A DNA stretch of 64,000 bases, taken from positions 434,001 to 498,000 of the forward strand of contig NZ_FNET01000002.1 of the NCBI RefSeq assembly GCF_900100275.1, read 5' to 3'. Source of the stretch: Lentzea albidocapillata subsp. violacea (GTDB taxonomy: Bacteria > Actinomycetota > Actinomycetes > Mycobacteriales > Pseudonocardiaceae). A model generated the notes under the pieces. That model had not been told where the DNA came from, ran no database searches, and was given only the letters and a program-made list of their open reading frames with translations. This document shows positions 45,401 to 52,390 of this stretch, one piece after another (positions within the stretch are counted from its first letter, which is position 1; every line of letters starts with the position of its first letter). The position numbers and the translations under genes are program-made.

Positions 45401-45900
45401 CCGGCGATCGCGGCCGCAGCCGTGTCGGGGCCGATCGACCCGGCCACCCAGACCGGCAGATCGGTCAGCGCGAGCACCTGCTGGAGCAACACGAACGCGG
45501 GCGAACCACCCACTCGGCCGCCTGACTCGGCACCCTTGGCGATCAAGCCGGTGGCTCCGAACTCGATCGCCGCAACGGCTTCCGCCACCGAGGTGATCAC
45601 CGCCAGGATGCGGCGTCCACCCAGCTCAGCAAGGTTCGGGGCATAACGAACAAGATCCACGACGACGGTGTCGACGGCATCCGGCAGGGGCACCCTCAAC
45701 GATCCGTGCAGCCGCACCCCGAACGCGCCTGGGTGCCGCGTGGCGACACGGCCGAGGTCGGCGGCGGCATGGGGCCCGATGTCGAGCACACCAAGCCCGC
45801 CGGCTCGTTCGGCCGCGACCACAAGGGCCGGGTTGGGGGTGCCGAAAGGACTCAGGCACAGCACCCGTTCTCGATCCGACAGCATGTTCACTGCGCTCAC
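39415..45900 (-). CDS. PUFA-synthase-like type I PKS protein 1: NPD-NPD-KS-AT-ACP-ACP-KR
   Basis: 2,161 residues. Two nitropropane-dioxygenase/PfaD-like TIM barrels come first (about 1-225 with GAESGGRVGG; about 245-560 with GSECGGHTGP). Then KS (about 612-1040, Cys near 790, EAHGTGTV, GHTKCAAG), AT (GHSYGE near 1222), two ACPs (LSIDSIKR, Ser near 1588 and 1670) and KR (LLTGGARGI near 1913; Tyr near 2085 in QADYSAAND). The IDSIKR carrier motif and PfaD-like enoyl reductase are hallmarks of PUFA synthases. Here the reductase is fused in front of the synthase rather than being a separate gene. GTG at 45900 is the longest start, but GAGGAA at 45901-45906 is best spaced for GTG 45891 or ATG 45885. 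Confidence 0.92.
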   Translation of the reverse strand: MSAVNMLSDRERVLCLSPFGTPNPALVVAAERAGGLGVLDIGPHAAADLGRVATRHPGAFGVRLHGSLRVPLPDAVDTVVVDLVRYAPNLAELGGRRILAVITSVAEAVAAIEFGATGLIAKGAESGGRVGGSPAFVLLQQVLALTDLPVWVAGSIGPDTAAAAIAGGARGVVLEGQLTLVAEARKHISGEIVNVVRMMDGADTVVNDGLRVHVRQKALEIGQEGALADSYRTSFGTVGGVVGAIARGIRNNLTLAGEHRSIRAGGPFCDRVPGLRYPIAQGPMTRVSDQPAFAAAVAEGGALPFLALALMEGPAVRVLLDHTAAKLGERPWGVGLLGFAPPDLRARQMEAVLAVRPKYAIVAGGTPAQARELEDAGIEAFLHVPSPALLRRFLDEGARKFVFEGSECGGHTGPRTSFTLWQQQIDVLRGREKDVVALFAGGIHDARSAAMISAMTASIAARGAAIGVLVGTAYLFTEEAVTHGAIQPVFQQVALECEDTALLETSPGHAVRCAQTSYVDTFEQARAELTGLPKQESWERLEQLNLGRLRLASRGLVRGDGGLKPVGEDEQRREGMFMIGQVATLRSERTTIARLHEDIVSGVLPETGAEAIEAEPLDVAIVGMAAIMPGARDVAEFWANVLAGTDSITEIPPDRWSPERYGSPFRWGGFLPRTAFDPLAYGIPPTSLTSIEPAQLLALEVSARALQDAGYATRVFDRERTSVIFGAEAGADLANAYTVRTALPALGIHGLDDHLPSLTEDSFPGVLGNVIAGRVANRLDLGGANYTVDAACASSLAALDVACKELVGGTSDMVLCGAVDLHNSAHDYQMFASVKALSAKGRCATFDSAADGIALGEGVAAVVLKRLADAERDGDRVYAVIKGIGASSDGRSLGLTAPRPEGQQRALRRAYASAGLPVTAVGLIEAHGTGTVVGDRTELASLTEMFSGVEPGTCTIGSVKSQIGHTKCAAGLAGVIKAALAVHTGVRPGTLHVKQPNAFWDARTSPFAFGHRTWASRNRVAGVSAFGFGGTNFHTVIAGYAGADEPRHGLTAWPAELFLICGDDQAAAQREAVRLAGLIDARTPLRSLAAACGNGTVQAAFVVSDHSGLKKALADVVAWRASDVVSLRTGERAQVAFLYPGQGSQRPGMLLDLVTAFPRLQDFLDARYERVMYPPAALTAEDVSRQRAEITDTRNAQPALGIAGLMVTALLDSVGVRPDLAGGHSYGELVALSAAGAFGAAELLELSAARAEAMLEAVGEDPGTMAAVTAPVAEVEALLPADVVVANHNAPEQVVISGPTEAVAGAVEVLRAAGLTVRDIAVAAAFHSPLMAGARDRFAARLAEISLGETRFPVWSNVSAAPHDDVLEGLSAQLSGRVRFVDQIESMYAAGARIFVEAGPGGVLTSLVGKTLGDRPHQALRCDDHVTFLRTLATLAVAGVEVDTAPLFEDRTEPATAVPPRPGWYVDGGLVRNANGDALPGGLRPATEFPTLRVGSGLGRDEIIEKFLDGMRDAVSAQRDVLLSYLGTEPASVPAPRQVIDQQPVVVAEPVAKPQEDVGAVVLRTISARTGYPVEMLQPGLDLEADLSIDSIKRTEIVGELVAELGAAGSVDELAQLKTIEGIVGWFGAAAPVAAVDVREVVLRTISTRTGYPVEMLQPGLDLEADLSIDSIKRAEIVGELAQEFGAVGAVDELAQLKTIDGIVGWFGDTPAPKAIEAGPGRLVRLVPQVVAAEPAAPTDLTGRTVLIVDDNGIGLELADLLERHTARPRVEPSFPADLTGVDVVIRLQARLPEAFSEVKACVTNGVALVVVTTGGGTFGFDHQPDELPADIGLHGLIRTAALEYPDLVVRSVDVNPKESHRDIATALFAEIGPGPAVVGYQAGRRQVIEVVETELDAAPLTLDADSVVLLTGGARGITALAATGLAERTGCHIELIGRTPIATEDHRLSHATTEPELVKALFELGEKDDVPAKARKVLAEREVRQTMERLRAKASSVRYHECDVTDAEAVGRVVDDIKARFGRLDGVVHGAGVLDDKLIEAKTQESFDRVWATKVNGAKAFGDGFLVLFGSVSGVFGNRGQADYSAANDALDRMARFWGPQRHVVAVDWGPWAGAGMAAGLAGEYARRGIPMIEPAQGVDALLNEIANGQDVQVVYRWEA

Positions 45901-46183
45901 TTCCTCACCCTGCAGGGGTGGGGAGAAAGGAATTCAGCTAGGGTTCCTACTGACCGGTACGGTTACAGCGCGCTCACCGTACGCACAAACCCGCGGCGCC
46001 GTCGAGGGGGGTAGTGAAACTTTCTCACATACGTAACCTGACGAATGGCCCCGGATGGCGGGGCCTCTTACTCCGGTTCGCGGATAGCGCGACGTGCTAT
46101 GGCATCAGCAGCACGGGCTTGATCACCGCGGCTGCCTCCGCCGAGAACTGGCGGCGAACCAGTCCATCCACAAGGGATCTGGG
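45901..46183 (-). promoter_or_regulatory. Promoter region of the PKS operon
   Basis: This 283-bp gene-free stretch lies between the APH-like gene's stop and the first PKS gene. It holds the GAGGAA ribosome binding site (45901-45906), an imperfect dyad GTGAAACTTTCTCAC (46014-46028) and a GC-rich hairpin GGCCCC-loop-GGGGCC (46047-46065) that could terminate the APH-like gene. No -10/-35 pair stands out. No pathway regulator gene flanks the operon. Confidence 0.5.
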
Positions 46184-47056
46184 TCAGTCGTCCCAGCCGG
46201 GGCAGAGCTGGTCGAGCGTCCGACTGGCAATACCCGCGAGAAACCTGTTGGTGTCGCGGTAGTAAGGCAGCGCGAGCACGGCGAGGTGCAACGCCCAGCC
46301 CTTCGCACGCGCCCAGGCGGCGTCGTCGTACTCGCCCATCTCCCGCCGGAACGCCTTGCGGCCGCGTTCGTCGAGGTAGAGCCAGGCCGTCATGAGGTCC
46401 GCGGCCGGGTCGCCGACGCCCGCGCTGCCCCAGTCGATCACGCCGGTCAGCTCGCCTGAAGTGAAGATGAGGTTGCCGACGTGCAGGTCGGCGTGCAGCC
46501 ACCGGCCCGGCTGGTCCCAGCGCGGGGCGTTCAGGGCGTCCTCCCAGATCGTGACGAGCCTGGGGTCGCCGCCGACCTGCGCGATGTGGTCGCGGATGAT
46601 GTCGTCGTGGTCGCTGCCGTCGAGGCGGCCGCGATTGGCGGTCCACGGCCGGTCGGTCGCGTCGGCCTGGTGCAGGGCGCGGATCAGGGCGGCGAGCCGG
46701 AGCGGGGTGTCCTCGGCGGTCTCCTCGATCGGGGCGGTCTCGCCCACGACCCAGCGCACCACGGACCACTGGTACGGGTAGTCCCGCGCGGGTTCGCCCA
46801 GTGCCAGCGGTTCCGGCACGGCGACCGGCAGGTGCGGCGCGACCAGCGGAACGGTGACGGCTTCCTTCGCCGCGTCGTCCCTCGCCCATTCGCGGCGGGG
46901 CAGCCGCACCGCCAGGTCGTCGCCCAGCCGGTAGAGGGCGTGGCTCGTGCCGCCGTGCACTACCTCGGTGATCGGCAGACCGTGCCAGCGCGGGAACTGC
47001 GTGTGGATCAGTTCGTCCACAAGGGACACGTCGGTGGCGGTCTCGCCGTCGAGCAT
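46184..47056 (-). CDS. Aminoglycoside phosphotransferase (APH)-family kinase
   Basis: 290 residues. The ATP-site start (GGTSHALYRLGDDLAVRLPRR), the catalytic loop LHADLHVGNLIF (usual HGDLHPGN) and the Mg2+ motif GVIDWGSAGVGDPAADL are intact. Family members phosphorylate aminoglycosides, macrolides or small metabolites such as homoserine or choline; the substrate is not evident. It lies upstream of the PKS operon on the same strand but 283 bp away, so membership in the operon is doubtful. It might be a self-resistance gene if the product is toxic. Confidence 0.88.
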   Translation of the reverse strand: MLDGETATDVSLVDELIHTQFPRWHGLPITEVVHGGTSHALYRLGDDLAVRLPRREWARDDAAKEAVTVPLVAPHLPVAVPEPLALGEPARDYPYQWSVVRWVVGETAPIEETAEDTPLRLAALIRALHQADATDRPWTANRGRLDGSDHDDIIRDHIAQVGGDPRLVTIWEDALNAPRWDQPGRWLHADLHVGNLIFTSGELTGVIDWGSAGVGDPAADLMTAWLYLDERGRKAFRREMGEYDDAAWARAKGWALHLAVLALPYYRDTNRFLAGIASRTLDQLCPGWDD

Positions 47057-47143
47057 CGATCAACTCCCCCGGATGAGCCTCCCATGCAACACCGCACCTC
47101 CGGCCGGAGCAACTCGTTTACCCGAGATGCTCGCGGGCTTGCG

Positions 47144-47159
47144 TTGACGTGAGCGTCAA
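47144..47159. promoter_or_regulatory. MerR-type operator before merR-trx
   Basis: TTGACG-TGAG-CGTCAA is a perfect dyad 17 bases before the MerR ATG. Its form fits the spacer-region sites that MerR proteins bind and untwist, so autoregulation of the merR-thioredoxin pair is likely. Confidence 0.8.
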
Positions 47160-47176
47160 GGTTTAGCGTTGCGTCC

Positions 47177-47566
47177 ATGAGGATCGGCGAACTGGCCAAG
47201 CGAGCCGGCACCACGACCCGTGCGCTGCGCTTCTACGAGTCCGAGGGGCTCCTCGAAGCGCAGCGCACGCCCAACGGCTACCGCGAGTACGACGAGCACC
47301 ACCTGCGGCTGGTTCGCGAGATCCAGTCACTGCAGGCGGTCGGGCTGTCCCTGGAGGACGCGCGGCCGTTCGTCGCGTGCCTGCGCGCCGGGCACGAGTC
47401 GGGCGATTCGTGCCCGGACTCGCGGGAGGTCTACCGGCGCAGGCTCGCCGAGGTGGACGCCTGCCTGGACCGGCTCGCCACCGTCCGGGAGTTCCTGCTG
47501 GCCAGACTCGCCTTCCAGGACCCGTGCCTCGTGCCCGAACCCAAGGAGTTCCAGTGCAGCAACTGA
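47177..47566 (+). CDS. MerR family regulator, probable redox sensor
   Basis: 129 residues. The MerR winged HTH is at the N-terminus (MRIGELAKRAGTTTRALRFYESEGLL), then the dimerisation helix. Five cysteines occur in the C-terminal half (C68, C79, C96, C117, C127). The thioredoxin gene overlaps its end by 13 bases, which suggests a thiol or oxidant signal rather than a drug. The exact ligand (metal, electrophile, disulfide stress) cannot be read from the sequence. Confidence 0.9.
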   Translation: MRIGELAKRAGTTTRALRFYESEGLLEAQRTPNGYREYDEHHLRLVREIQSLQAVGLSLEDARPFVACLRAGHESGDSCPDSREVYRRRLAEVDACLDRLATVREFLLARLAFQDPCLVPEPKEFQCSN

Positions 47567-47865
47567 CCGACGCCACGTTCTCGGACCAGACCCGGACGGG
47601 CACCGTCCTCGTGGAGTTCTGGGCGCAGTGGTGCGGGCCGTGCCACATGCTCACCCCCGTGCTCGAGGAGATCGACCGCGAGCGCGACGACCTGACCGTC
47701 GTCAAGATCAACGCCGACGAGAACACCGCCACCGCCCGCGACCACCAGGTCATGTCGCTGCCGACGATGCTGCTGTTCCGCGACGGCGTGCCGATCCGGC
47801 AGATCGTGGGAGCGCGTCCGAAGGGCCGTCTGCTGGCTGAGCTGGACGACGCGCTGAGCGCCTAG
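47554..47865 (+). CDS. trxA: Thioredoxin
   Basis: 103 residues with the WCGPC active site and the cis-Pro loop (MSLPTMLLFRDG). The GTG at 47554 has AAGGAG upstream, inside the end of the MerR gene, so the two are coupled. It reduces cytosolic disulfides. Its convergent neighbour, the FAD oxidoreductase, overlaps it by four bases. Confidence 0.95.
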   Translation: MQQLTDATFSDQTRTGTVLVEFWAQWCGPCHMLTPVLEEIDRERDDLTVVKINADENTATARDHQVMSLPTMLLFRDGVPIRQIVGARPKGRLLAELDDALSA

Positions 47866-49436
47866 CTGACCAGGGACAGGCCGCGCCGGACGGGCTCGGC
47901 GGCCGTGGTCTCGGCCGACGGGATCTCGACCTCCTCGCCGCCGATCTCGCGGGTGATCCACGCGCCGGACTCCACCATGACCTTGAGCGTGCGGGTGTCC
48001 AGGGCGTTGACGCGGCCGTAGTACCACTCGTCGGTGGCCAGCGGGCCCATGCGGTCTCCCATGCGCTTCTTGATGCCGATGACACGTTCGAAGAGCGTCT
48101 GCACGAGTGCGGCGCGGTCGTACGGGCCCTGCAGGCCGTCGCGGATGCGGTCCTCGATGCCGCGCGGGATGCCTTCGGAGTCGGGCATGAGCATGGTCGT
48201 CCAGGCGCGTGACTTCTCGCGGTACTGGAGCTGCTGCATGACGCCCTCGTGCTGGGCGAAGTCGGCGGCACGGAAAGCCTTGCCGCGCCAGCGCTTCTGC
48301 AGGTTCACGGCGAGCGAGAGGGCGCTCTTGAGGCCCGTGTTGAGGCCTCGGCCGGGCCAGAAGTGCAGCGAGTTCGCGGCGTCGCCGAGCAGGAAGCCGA
48401 ACGTCGACGGCGCGAGCTGCGCGGTGAACTTCGACATCTGCTGCATGCCGAGCGTGAACGAGTTGATGCCGACGACGTCCGCCACGCCGACGCCGAAGAA
48501 GCGCAGGCCGTCGAGGATCCGGGGCCACAGATAGGAGAGCTTGTCGACCGACGGCTTGAAGACGGCGCGGTGGCGGTCGCAGACGAAGCGGCCGTTCGAG
48601 GCAGGACGCATGGTGCAGCCGAACTTGCCGATGCACGAGATCGGCCCGCTCTCCCCCAGAGCGACGATCTCGGACGCTTCCTCGGCGGTCAGGCGCATGT
48701 TGATGAAACCGCCACCGAGCGAGTTGAACAGGAACCTGTTCTGCGCCACGGTCAACGGCACGGTGTGCTCGTCGGGCGACTTGGCGGTGACGCGGATGCC
48801 CAGCACCCGCTCGTCCAGCGGCGAACCGTCCACGGAGAACAGTTCCCGGCTCGGCGTGCCGAACTGGTCCTTGAACGCCTCACGGGTCGCGGAACGGGCG
48901 CCGTCGGCGATAGCGAGGACGTGCAGGCCGTCGAAGCTCGTCGGTGGGGTGTAGGCGCCGGGAACGACCTCGATGCCGTAGACGTCCTGGGCCATGTCGA
49001 GCAGGCAGTCCTCGATCCAGCGGATCTTGAGGTTGCGCGGACGCCCCTTGGACGCCGGGGAGTCCGGGCCGAGCGGCCACATCTCGGAGAACTTGCCGGG
49101 CGCGAAGAGCCGCTCCTGCACAGCGGCCGGCAGCGCCGCCCAGACGTTGCTCTGCAGCGTCACGACCTGCTCGCGGCGGTTGTTGCCCTCGGCAACGCCC
49201 TTCCACACGACCCGGTCGCCCTGGCGCATCCACCGACGGTCGTGCACGCGGACCGAGACCTGGTCGCCCAACAACGACTTGATCGAGCACGCGAAGGCGA
49301 GCCCGACCGGGCCGCCACCCGCCACGTCCACCCGCAGCGGGGTGGACCTGCGCAGCGGCACGATCCGGCTGCCCTGCTTCGGCAGCATGACCGTCGGACC
49401 GCATCTGCCGATCAGCACCGTCTTCTCGTCCGCCAT
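47862..49436 (-). CDS. FAD-dependent oxidoreductase/monooxygenase
   Basis: 524 residues. A dinucleotide-binding GxGxxG-type motif (VDVAGGGPVGLAFACSI) begins near residue 37, and the FAD ribityl motif GDAANSLHFWPGRGLNTG is near 365. The layout resembles aromatic-ring or kynurenine-type monooxygenases, but the N-terminus has 35 extra residues and the substrate region is unfamiliar. The cytoplasmic reaction is unknown. The gene stands alone, opposite MerR-thioredoxin. Confidence 0.8.
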   Translation of the reverse strand: MADEKTVLIGRCGPTVMLPKQGSRIVPLRRSTPLRVDVAGGGPVGLAFACSIKSLLGDQVSVRVHDRRWMRQGDRVVWKGVAEGNNRREQVVTLQSNVWAALPAAVQERLFAPGKFSEMWPLGPDSPASKGRPRNLKIRWIEDCLLDMAQDVYGIEVVPGAYTPPTSFDGLHVLAIADGARSATREAFKDQFGTPSRELFSVDGSPLDERVLGIRVTAKSPDEHTVPLTVAQNRFLFNSLGGGFINMRLTAEEASEIVALGESGPISCIGKFGCTMRPASNGRFVCDRHRAVFKPSVDKLSYLWPRILDGLRFFGVGVADVVGINSFTLGMQQMSKFTAQLAPSTFGFLLGDAANSLHFWPGRGLNTGLKSALSLAVNLQKRWRGKAFRAADFAQHEGVMQQLQYREKSRAWTTMLMPDSEGIPRGIEDRIRDGLQGPYDRAALVQTLFERVIGIKKRMGDRMGPLATDEWYYGRVNALDTRTLKVMVESGAWITREIGGEEVEIPSAETTAAEPVRRGLSLVS

Positions 49437-49494
49437 GACCCATCCCCCTCGATCCCGTTCGACGGCGGGAACACGTAGTGGGACGGGAGACGGT

Positions 49495-49668
49495 TCAACG
49501 GTTCTCGAGGAAATTTTTCCAGGCGGCAGAAGTGAAGGTCAGGACGCCTCCGGACGGGTTCTTCGAGTCACGGACGAGCGCGTCGGAGGACAACGACACC
49601 TCGACGCAGTTGTCGTCCTCGGTCGCGCCGCTGTAGCTGCTCTTACGCCAAGCGCGGGCCTCGCTCAT
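49495..49668 (-). CDS. DUF397 protein
   Basis: 57 residues: RAWRKSSYSGATEDDNCVEVSLSSDALVRDSKNPSGG..., the complete DUF397 pattern. The ATG at 49668 lies inside the end of the XRE gene (26-base overlap). These small partners of XRE regulators are common in actinomycetes, where such pairs influence development and antibiotic production and sometimes behave like toxin-antitoxin pairs. Confidence 0.92.
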   Translation of the reverse strand: MSEARAWRKSSYSGATEDDNCVEVSLSSDALVRDSKNPSGGVLTFTSAAWKNFLENR

Positions 49669-50491
49669 TGAGTTCCTCTCGCGGTCGGCCGACGTAGTCC
49701 GCCAGCACCTTCCGCGATTGTTCCTCATCCAGTGCGACCTCGGCCAAGCGGTCGAACAGCAGCCGGGTCCTCGCGATGGCGCCCGGATCCTGTACGAACA
49801 CCTTCGCCAGGTCGGTCGAGGTGAACGCCACGGGCATCGCCTTTTCGTACTCCCACAGCACGCAGCTGGTAGCCACGAGCTTCGCCGTCGCAGGGACGAT
49901 TCGGATCGTGGGCGCGCCGAAAAGCAGCTTGGCGTACTGGTCTTCCATGGTCTGTGCGTCGCCGACCTGTGTCTGCAGCGCATGCTCGTGGATGTAGAAC
50001 AAGCAGGTCGGCCGATCGTGCCGGTTCAGGATCACCTGCCGGTCCATCCGGAACTTGACCACCGTGGGGATCCGCTCCTCCACGATGTACCCGCCCATCC
50101 GGTACAGGCTGTCGGCGTACTCCGGTGTCTGCGACAGACCCGGCACAGCCTGCGGGTCGTAGCTGGTGATCATGATGGCGGTCGACTCGGCCATCGCCAG
50201 TGTGCGGAGGTTGTCCGAGACCTGGACGATGTACTCCTCGAACGCGTACCGGAAGCGACGTTTGAAGTCCTCGAAGAAGTCGATGTCCTTGCCTAGCATC
50301 GAGAGGTACTGCACCAGGTCGATCTCACTGGGGCGGTACTTGCCGTTCTCCAGCGTGGAGACCTTGCTGGGATCCCAGCCCAGGCGGACGGCCAGTGCGG
50401 CGCCCGTGAGTGCGGACGACGTCTCGCGAACTTTGCGCAGCTCGTCGCCGAGATCCCGGCTGTATGCGGTGGATGGAGTACTGGTGGCCAT
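49643..50491 (-). CDS. XRE family regulator with DUF5753
   Basis: 282 residues. The HTH spans about residues 10-70 (LRKVRETSSALTGAALAVRLGWDPSKVSTLENGKYRP); DUF5753 fills the rest (MITSYDPQAVPGLSQTPEYADSL, VEERIPTVVKFRMDRQ). It is translationally coupled to the DUF397 gene, as in WhiJ-like loci. It is divergent from the efflux operon that starts at 50622, which it might control. Confidence 0.93.
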   Translation of the reverse strand: MATSTPSTAYSRDLGDELRKVRETSSALTGAALAVRLGWDPSKVSTLENGKYRPSEIDLVQYLSMLGKDIDFFEDFKRRFRYAFEEYIVQVSDNLRTLAMAESTAIMITSYDPQAVPGLSQTPEYADSLYRMGGYIVEERIPTVVKFRMDRQVILNRHDRPTCLFYIHEHALQTQVGDAQTMEDQYAKLLFGAPTIRIVPATAKLVATSCVLWEYEKAMPVAFTSTDLAKVFVQDPGAIARTRLLFDRLAEVALDEEQSRKVLADYVGRPREELNERGPRLA

Positions 50492-50621
50492 AGACCGACC
50501 GTAGGGCTTGCTCGAAGAGCAACAAGGGGCTCATTCGGGTGAAAACGGAGTGGTTGATCTTCAGCTCGTTCCCAGGAAACTCGTAGCTCTGGCACAGGTT
50601 GGCGGACGACCGTCACCGGCC

Positions 50622-51713
50622 ATGACTCGACGTCGCAGATCCCTGGTGATCAACGGACTGCTGGTGGTGGTGCTCCTCGGCGCCGGCGTGGCCGGCTACC
50701 TGATGTTCTTCGGTTCCCCCGGCAGTGCCCAGCCCACCGCCGCCCGCACGGCCGCCGCCGCGAACCGCGACGTCAGCGAGGTGGTGACGGCGTCCGGGAC
50801 GGTGCAGAGCTCGTTCAGCGCCGCCGCGTCGTTCGGCGCGAGCGGCACGGTCACCGAGGTCAACGTCAAGGTCGGCGACGTCGTCACCCAGGGCCAGCAG
50901 CTCGCGAAGCTCGACCCGACGCAGGCGCAACTGCAGGTCGACATCGCGCAGGGAAACCTGAACGCCGCACTGGACAAGGGAACCGGCACGACCGCGTTGC
51001 TGACGGCGTACCGGCAGGCGCAACTGGCGCTCCAGCAGGCGAAGGACACGCTCGCGTCCACCACGCTGACCGCGCCCGGCGACGGCACGATCACGTCGGT
51101 CACCGGCGCTGTCGGTCAGAAGGTCAGCAGCGCCAACACCTCCAGCACGACCAGCACGACCACGACGTCCGGGTTCGTCGTCGTCACCGACCTGAAGAAC
51201 CTGGTGTTGCACGCGAACGTCTCCGAGTCCGACGTCAGCAAGCTCAAGGGCGACCAGGCCGCGACCGTCACGGTCAACGCGATGCAGACGCAGCCGATCC
51301 AGGCGAAGGTCACGCAGGTCGACCTCACACCCACGACCGCGAACAACGTCGTGCAGTACGGCGTGACGCTCACGCTGACCGAGCCGCCGGCAGGGCTGAG
51401 GCCGGGCCAGTCGGCGAGTGTCGAGATCACCGTCGCGGGGGCCACCAACGTGCTCGCCGTGCCCGCTGCGGCCGTGCAGACGGTCGGCGGCGCGAGTTCC
51501 GTCGCGGTGCTGGAGAACGGGGCGGAAGTGCGCAGGACCGTCGAGGTCGGGGTGCGCGGCGACCAGTACGTGGAGGTCAGGTCCGGGCTGGCCGCGGGTG
51601 AGGAGGTCGTGCTGCCGCAGGTGACCACGCCGACCGGCCAGCAGCAGGGTGGCCAGTTCCCCGGTACCGGCGGCCAGCGCAACGGTGGCGGCTTCACCGG
51701 GACCGGTCGATGA
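50622..51713 (+). CDS. Efflux periplasmic-adaptor-like (MacA/HlyD) membrane fusion protein
   Basis: 363 residues. The ATG at 50622 places the positively charged MTRRRRSLV before the membrane segment (LVINGLLVVVLLGAGVAGYLMFF); longer in-frame starts are unlikely. Biotinyl-lipoyl-like halves (GTVTEVNVKVGDVVTQGQQLAKLD; TAPGDGTITSVTGAVGQKV) flank a short helical hairpin. A beta-barrel and membrane-proximal domain follow, then a Gly/Gln-rich tail. It forms a tripartite-like exporter with the next two genes, overlapping the ATPase start by four bases. Confidence 0.9.
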   Translation: MTRRRRSLVINGLLVVVLLGAGVAGYLMFFGSPGSAQPTAARTAAAANRDVSEVVTASGTVQSSFSAAASFGASGTVTEVNVKVGDVVTQGQQLAKLDPTQAQLQVDIAQGNLNAALDKGTGTTALLTAYRQAQLALQQAKDTLASTTLTAPGDGTITSVTGAVGQKVSSANTSSTTSTTTTSGFVVVTDLKNLVLHANVSESDVSKLKGDQAATVTVNAMQTQPIQAKVTQVDLTPTTANNVVQYGVTLTLTEPPAGLRPGQSASVEITVAGATNVLAVPAAAVQTVGGASSVAVLENGAEVRRTVEVGVRGDQYVEVRSGLAAGEEVVLPQVTTPTGQQQGGQFPGTGGQRNGGGFTGTGR

Positions 51714-52390
51714 GCCCGGTCATCGAGGTTCGCGACCTCCGCAAGACCTACGGCAGCGGCGACACGGCCGTGCATGCGTTGCGGGGGCTCGACCTGACCG
51801 TCCAGAAGGGCGAGTACATCGCGATCATGGGCGCGTCGGGGTCGGGCAAGTCGACGCTGCTCAACATCCTCGGGTGCCTCGACGTGCCGTCGGGCGGCCG
51901 GTACCTGCTCGACGGGATCGACACCGGCGAGTTCGACGAGGAGCAGCTCTCGTTGCTGCGCAACAGGAAGATCGGTTTCGTCTTCCAGTCCTTCAACCTG
52001 GTGCCGCGCACCACGGCACTCGCGAACGTCGAGCTCCCGCTGGTGTACGCGGGAGTCCGACGTGCCCAGCGCCGGGAACGGGCGCTGGCGGCGCTCGAAC
52101 TCGTCGGCCTCCAGGACCGGACTCACCACCGGCCCAACGAGTTGTCCGGTGGTCAGCAGCAACGCGTTGCCATCGCACGGGCTCTGGTCACCTCGCCCGC
52201 GATCGTGCTCGCCGACGAGCCGACCGGGAACCTCGACACGGACTCCAGCCGTGAGGTGCTGGGCATCCTCGACCGGCTCAACGCCGGCGGGCGCACGGTC
52301 GTGCTGATCACGCACGAGGACGAGGTCGCCGCGCACGCCATGCGGACCGTACGGGTCGTCGACGGCAGAGTCGCGGGGGTGCTGGTGTGA
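51710..52390 (+). CDS. MacB-type ABC transporter ATP-binding protein
   Basis: 226 residues with Walker A (GASGSGKST), Q-loop, signature LSGGQQQRVAIARAL, Walker B (IVLADEPTGNLD) and the switch His (LITHEDEV). Lengths and motifs are of the LolD/MacB type. It powers the FtsX-like permease of the next gene; the two overlap by four bases (GTGA). Confidence 0.96.
   Translation: MSPVIEVRDLRKTYGSGDTAVHALRGLDLTVQKGEYIAIMGASGSGKSTLLNILGCLDVPSGGRYLLDGIDTGEFDEEQLSLLRNRKIGFVFQSFNLVPRTTALANVELPLVYAGVRRAQRRERALAALELVGLQDRTHHRPNELSGGQQQRVAIARALVTSPAIVLADEPTGNLDTDSSREVLGILDRLNAGGRTVVLITHEDEVAAHAMRTVRVVDGRVAGVLV

Noticed and set aside
46070-46183. A possible gene end on the minus strand reading FSAEAAAVIKPVLLMP then stop
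   Set aside because: Too short and not assignable to a family; it may be a remnant but cannot be supported.
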